Origin: Hydnum rufescens UP504
Taxonomy: Eukaryota > Basidiomycota > Agaricomycetes > Cantharellales > Hydnaceae
Reading direction: 5' to 3'
DNA: 10,711 bases
Assembly: GCA_014904985.1 (NCBI GenBank)
Contig: MU128965.1
Location: forward strand, 16,623-27,333
Within the stretch, counting starts at the first letter, position 1. Every line of letters starts with the position of its first letter. Positions 7,876 to 10,711 of the stretch are shown one piece after another. The notes under the pieces were generated by a model. That model worked only from the letters and a program-made list of their open reading frames with translations. It ran no database searches and had not been told where the DNA came from. The translations under genes and the position numbers were made by a program.

Positions 7876-8783
7876 TTCCTATTTAGGATAATTCCATACT
7901 GGTTTGGGGTGACGAAAAATATTATATAATGATTCCAAATGGTATCCAGTTACATAACACTGATTCTATTGAAAAAAAGATAAATGTGGAAATTAAATAA
8001 ACTAACATCCAAAAAATTTCCCCATCCAGCCCATAGGGGACATAATGATGAATCACCCCACACTGGGCCAAAATTAGGTGGATTGACCTGTAATATTATG
8101 ATACAGACTATTCCAAAAATGGAATGAATTGGAGTGTGTGGAATAGGCTGAAATTGAGGGAGGGGAAGGGAAAAATAATCAAACAAGTGAATTTACACAA
8201 GTGTAGAGCGAGGATGGGATCTGATATCAGGCCACTAGTATAATATGTTATATGGGGAGCTCATATCCAACTATCAGTCCTAACCAGACTCATTTATAGG
8301 CATTGCTCACAATCATCACCCCCTAGACTAAACAATCCCTCCCCAAGGGCCTTCCATCATCGCCATCACCCTGAAACCTACATTGGCTCATCCAAACACA
8401 TCATAACATCCTCAAAATTTCAGATTTCTTCTGCATGTGAAGACTTGCAGAATATTTTCAAGTTTCACTGTAATACACCCTCCAGTGGGGGCACTTCACA
8501 GAGCTCCAATGAACTCTGATTTTTTTGTAGGCAACACTGGTCACCCATTTGAGGCTCAGGTGCAAATTTCAGCCCATTCTAAGCACTTCTGGCATTGGTC
8601 ACTTGACCCAGATCTTCCCCTCCCCCTGCTTCACTCAGTGATCAATTTGCATGGATTTGTGGCATTTTAGTAGTTAGTGGGTGACACCCATGATTCCAAT
8701 TTGAAGACATTCATGGAATATTCATTGAGTTATTCAAGAATCATTCCAGATCAATTCAATTTGAGGTCAGAATTATGGTATTT
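7876..8783 (+). repeat. Repeat family copy 2, satellite part deleted
   Basis: The head, about 7935-8040, matches the head of copy 1 (CAGTTACATAACACTGATTC, then CATCCAAAAAATTTCCCC). The next sequence is already the B part, 8040-8783. The satellite present in copies 1 and 3 is therefore missing, as in an internally deleted element. The B part is much closer to inverted copy 3 than to copy 1. It ends in GGTATTT at the palindrome centre, where copy 1 continues into different sequence. Confidence 0.72.
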
Positions 8784-9532
8784 CCACTAAATACCATAGT
8801 TCTGACTCAAATTGAATTGATCTGGAATGTTTCTTGAATAATCAATGAATATTCCATGGAATGTCTTCAAATTGGAATCATGGGGTGTCACCACTACTAC
8901 ATACAAATGGCCACAAAGTTCATGCAATTGGATCACTGAGTGAAGGCAGAGGGAAGATCTGGGTCATGTTGACCGCGTCCAGAAGTGCTTAGAATGGCTG
9001 AAATTTTGCACCTGAGCCTCAAATGGTGACCAGGGTGGCCTAACAAAAATCAGAGTCATTGGAGGAAGTGCCCCCACTGGAGGGTGTATTACAGTGAAAC
9101 TTGAAAATATTCTGCAAGGTCCTCACATTGCAGTAAGAAATCTGAAATATTTGAGGGATGTTATGATGTGTTTGGATGAGCCAACTGTGAGTTTTCAGGG
9201 TAATGGCATGGATGGAAGGCCCTGGGGAGGAAATTGTGAGTTAGGGGGGGATGATGTGGAGCAATGCCTAAATGGAGTCTGTTAGGCTGATAGTTGGCAT
9301 ATGAGCTCCAATAAACATATTACGCTAGTGGCCTAATATCAGATCCATCTGCTCTACATCTTGTGTAATTACTTTTGATTTTCCTCCCCCTCCCCTCAAT
9401 TTCAGCCACTTCCCACACTCCAATTCATTCCATTTTTGGATATTGTTTGAGTCATGATATTAGCAGGTCAATTCCCACCTATTTGGCCCAAATGTGTGGG
9501 GAATTAACATTTATGGTTGGGGGGGTTTTTCC
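8040..9532. repeat. Giant palindrome, arms about 740 bp, 5-nt centre
   Basis: The left arm 8040-8783 and right arm 8789-9532 are inverted copies around CCACT at 8784-8788 (GGTATTT CCACT AAATACC). In the innermost 104 bases I count six differences, four of them single-base indels and two substitutions. Similarity continues to about 9530, for example ATGGAATGAATTGG at 8119 against its complement near 9422. Further left copy 2 lacks the satellite, so pairing is lost. Such a structure could extrude a long cruciform or give a long hairpin RNA. Confidence 0.85.
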
Positions 9533-10711
9533 TCCTTTTGCCTTGCCAAGGGGTTGAATGTCCCAAACTCCAACTGATTGAGCTGATGTTTGACATACAT
9601 CTAGTCCATTATATGACTATAACTCTGTGAAAATTTCAAGGCCCATATCTTGACTGTAGGGGGAGTAAATCAATTTTCAATGTCCAGACTTGTTTGGGCT
9701 CATATCTCCATAAGTATGCATGGATTGGGCTGAAATTTTGATATGACTTTCAGCGCAAATCGTCTCCTAACGGTGCCAATTTTCAGACCACATCCGCCCA
9801 GCGCTTATTTTCCGGCAACTTCCGGTGGTTCGGTCGGCTCCCCTAGCCCAGTTCCCCCTCTTTAAGTGCATGGATTGGGCTGATTTGTTTGTACATATAT
9901 TTATATCAATGATTTCATACTCTGTGTAACTTTTAAGTCCCCAAGCTATTTTATAGGGGAGGAAATCAATTTTTAAATGTCTAGACTTGTTTGGCCCATA
10001 TCTCCATAAGTAATGGCATGGATTGGGGCCTGAATTTGATATGATCTTGCTTCCAATAGTCTCTAATACGTGCAACTAGATCAGACCTGTCCTGCCCGTG
10101 CTTATCTCTAGCAACTTCGCGGTGGTTCCGGTCCCCCCCCTGCCCAGCTCCCCTCCCTTTAGGTTCATGGATTGGGGCCTGATTCTTGGCAACATGGGTT
10201 AATTCATAATGGAATGCATACTCTGTGTGAATTTTTCAAGTCCGGCTAGCTATTTGATGGGGGAGGAAATCATTTTTAAATGTCTGAACCTGTTTCCTCA
10301 ATATTACATAAGTGAATGCATGGATTGGGCTGAAATTTTGAATATGATTTGCATCTAATTAGTCCTAGAATCATGTGCCAAATTTCAAACTCATGCTGGC
10401 GCAGTGCTTATTTTCGCGGCAAGCTTCCGGTGGTTCTGGTCCTCCCTGGCCCAGTTCCCCGCCTCTTTAGGTTACATGGATTGGGGCTGATTTTTGGCAC
10501 ATAGGTTGGCTTCATAGTGAGCCGTCATACTGCTGTGTGAAAATTTTAAAGTCGCGCTACGGCTATTTTATAGGGGGGGAGCGAAATTCAAATTTTTAAT
10601 GTCCAAAACTTGTTTGGCCATATCGTGCCGTAAGTAATTGAATGGATTGGGCTGAATTTGATATGGATTTTCTTCTAATAGTCTCTAATTATGTGGGCCA
10701 AATGTCAGAAA
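8789..10711 (-). repeat. Repeat family copy 3, inverted, runs off the window
   Basis: Read on the minus strand this copy consists of a satellite part (10711 to about 9560) followed by the B part (about 9530 to 8789). Its head is not reached. It has more satellite units than copy 1. Short open frames in it (for example at 9094, 9375 and 9767) do not correspond between copies and are not genes. It differs from its relatives by many single-base insertions and by many CpGs in its outer part. Confidence 0.75.
9560..10711 (+). repeat. Satellite of about 150 bp in dimers of about 300 bp
   Basis: ATGGATTGGG recurs at about 9720, 9870, 10018, 10167, 10320, 10476 and 10642. Two half-unit types alternate. 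One continues CTGAAATTTTGATATGA and later carries TTCCGGCAACTTCCGGTGG. The other continues CTGATTTTTGGCA and later carries AAGCTATTTTATAGGGG. The dimer period is 298, 302 and then 322 bp. The array continues beyond the window end. It is the reverse complement of the satellite at 6150-6820. Confidence 0.82.

Noticed and set aside
6129..10075. Scattered open frames of 60-102 codons in the repeat family
   Set aside because: Aligned copies of the repeat do not preserve these frames, and single-base indels between copies are frequent.

Overview
The window looks like repeat-dominated DNA from a fungus, most likely a basidiomycete. The basis is one recognisable protein, a hAT-superfamily transposase of the kind abundant in that group, interrupted by five introns of 50-62 nt with GT..AG borders. 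No bacterial features (operons, ribosome binding sites) are visible, and I find no intact host gene. The species cannot be named from this sequence.

Layout. (1) 1-290: untranslated-looking DNA with a 24-bp direct repeat. (2) About 290-1250: three degenerate copies of an unrecognised sequence, best read on the minus strand because two copies keep an exactly 55-nt candidate intron at the same place. (3) 1272-2799, minus: a hAT transposase pseudogene. It has a BED-type finger, the first part of the RNase H-like catalytic domain and the CxxH motif, three in-frame TGA stops, and no C-terminal half. (4) About 3045-3660: weak plus-strand coding relics. (5) 3847-5322: a minisatellite of about 70 units of 21 bp with several higher-order layers. 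It is flanked by two related relics that each carry a strong hairpin with an almost identical arm. (6) 5341-5960: an AT-rich block with a 15-bp inverted repeat, then a cluster of four hairpins. (7) About 6045-10711: three copies of one non-coding repeat family. Copies 1 and 2 run forward. Copy 3 is inverted and meets copy 2 at a near-perfect giant palindrome centred at 8786 (arms about 740 bp, 5-nt centre). Copies 1 and 3 also carry a satellite of about 150 bp arranged as dimers of about 300 bp; copy 3 is cut off by the window end.

Base composition. CpG is almost absent from 2624 to about 9750, including 2,972 bases with none (2624-5595), and then becomes common in the last 960 bases. Several CpGs in the inverted arm correspond to CpA or TpG in the forward copy, and the transposase stops are all TGA. 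Together this suggests C-to-T decay at methylated CpG, or a RIP-like process, acting on most of the window but not on its right end. Sequencing or assembly error at the right end is a serious alternative.

Nothing here forms a working pathway. The interest lies in the layered repeat structure, the palindrome, the mutational asymmetry, and a minisatellite whose most conserved core is a CANNTG motif.
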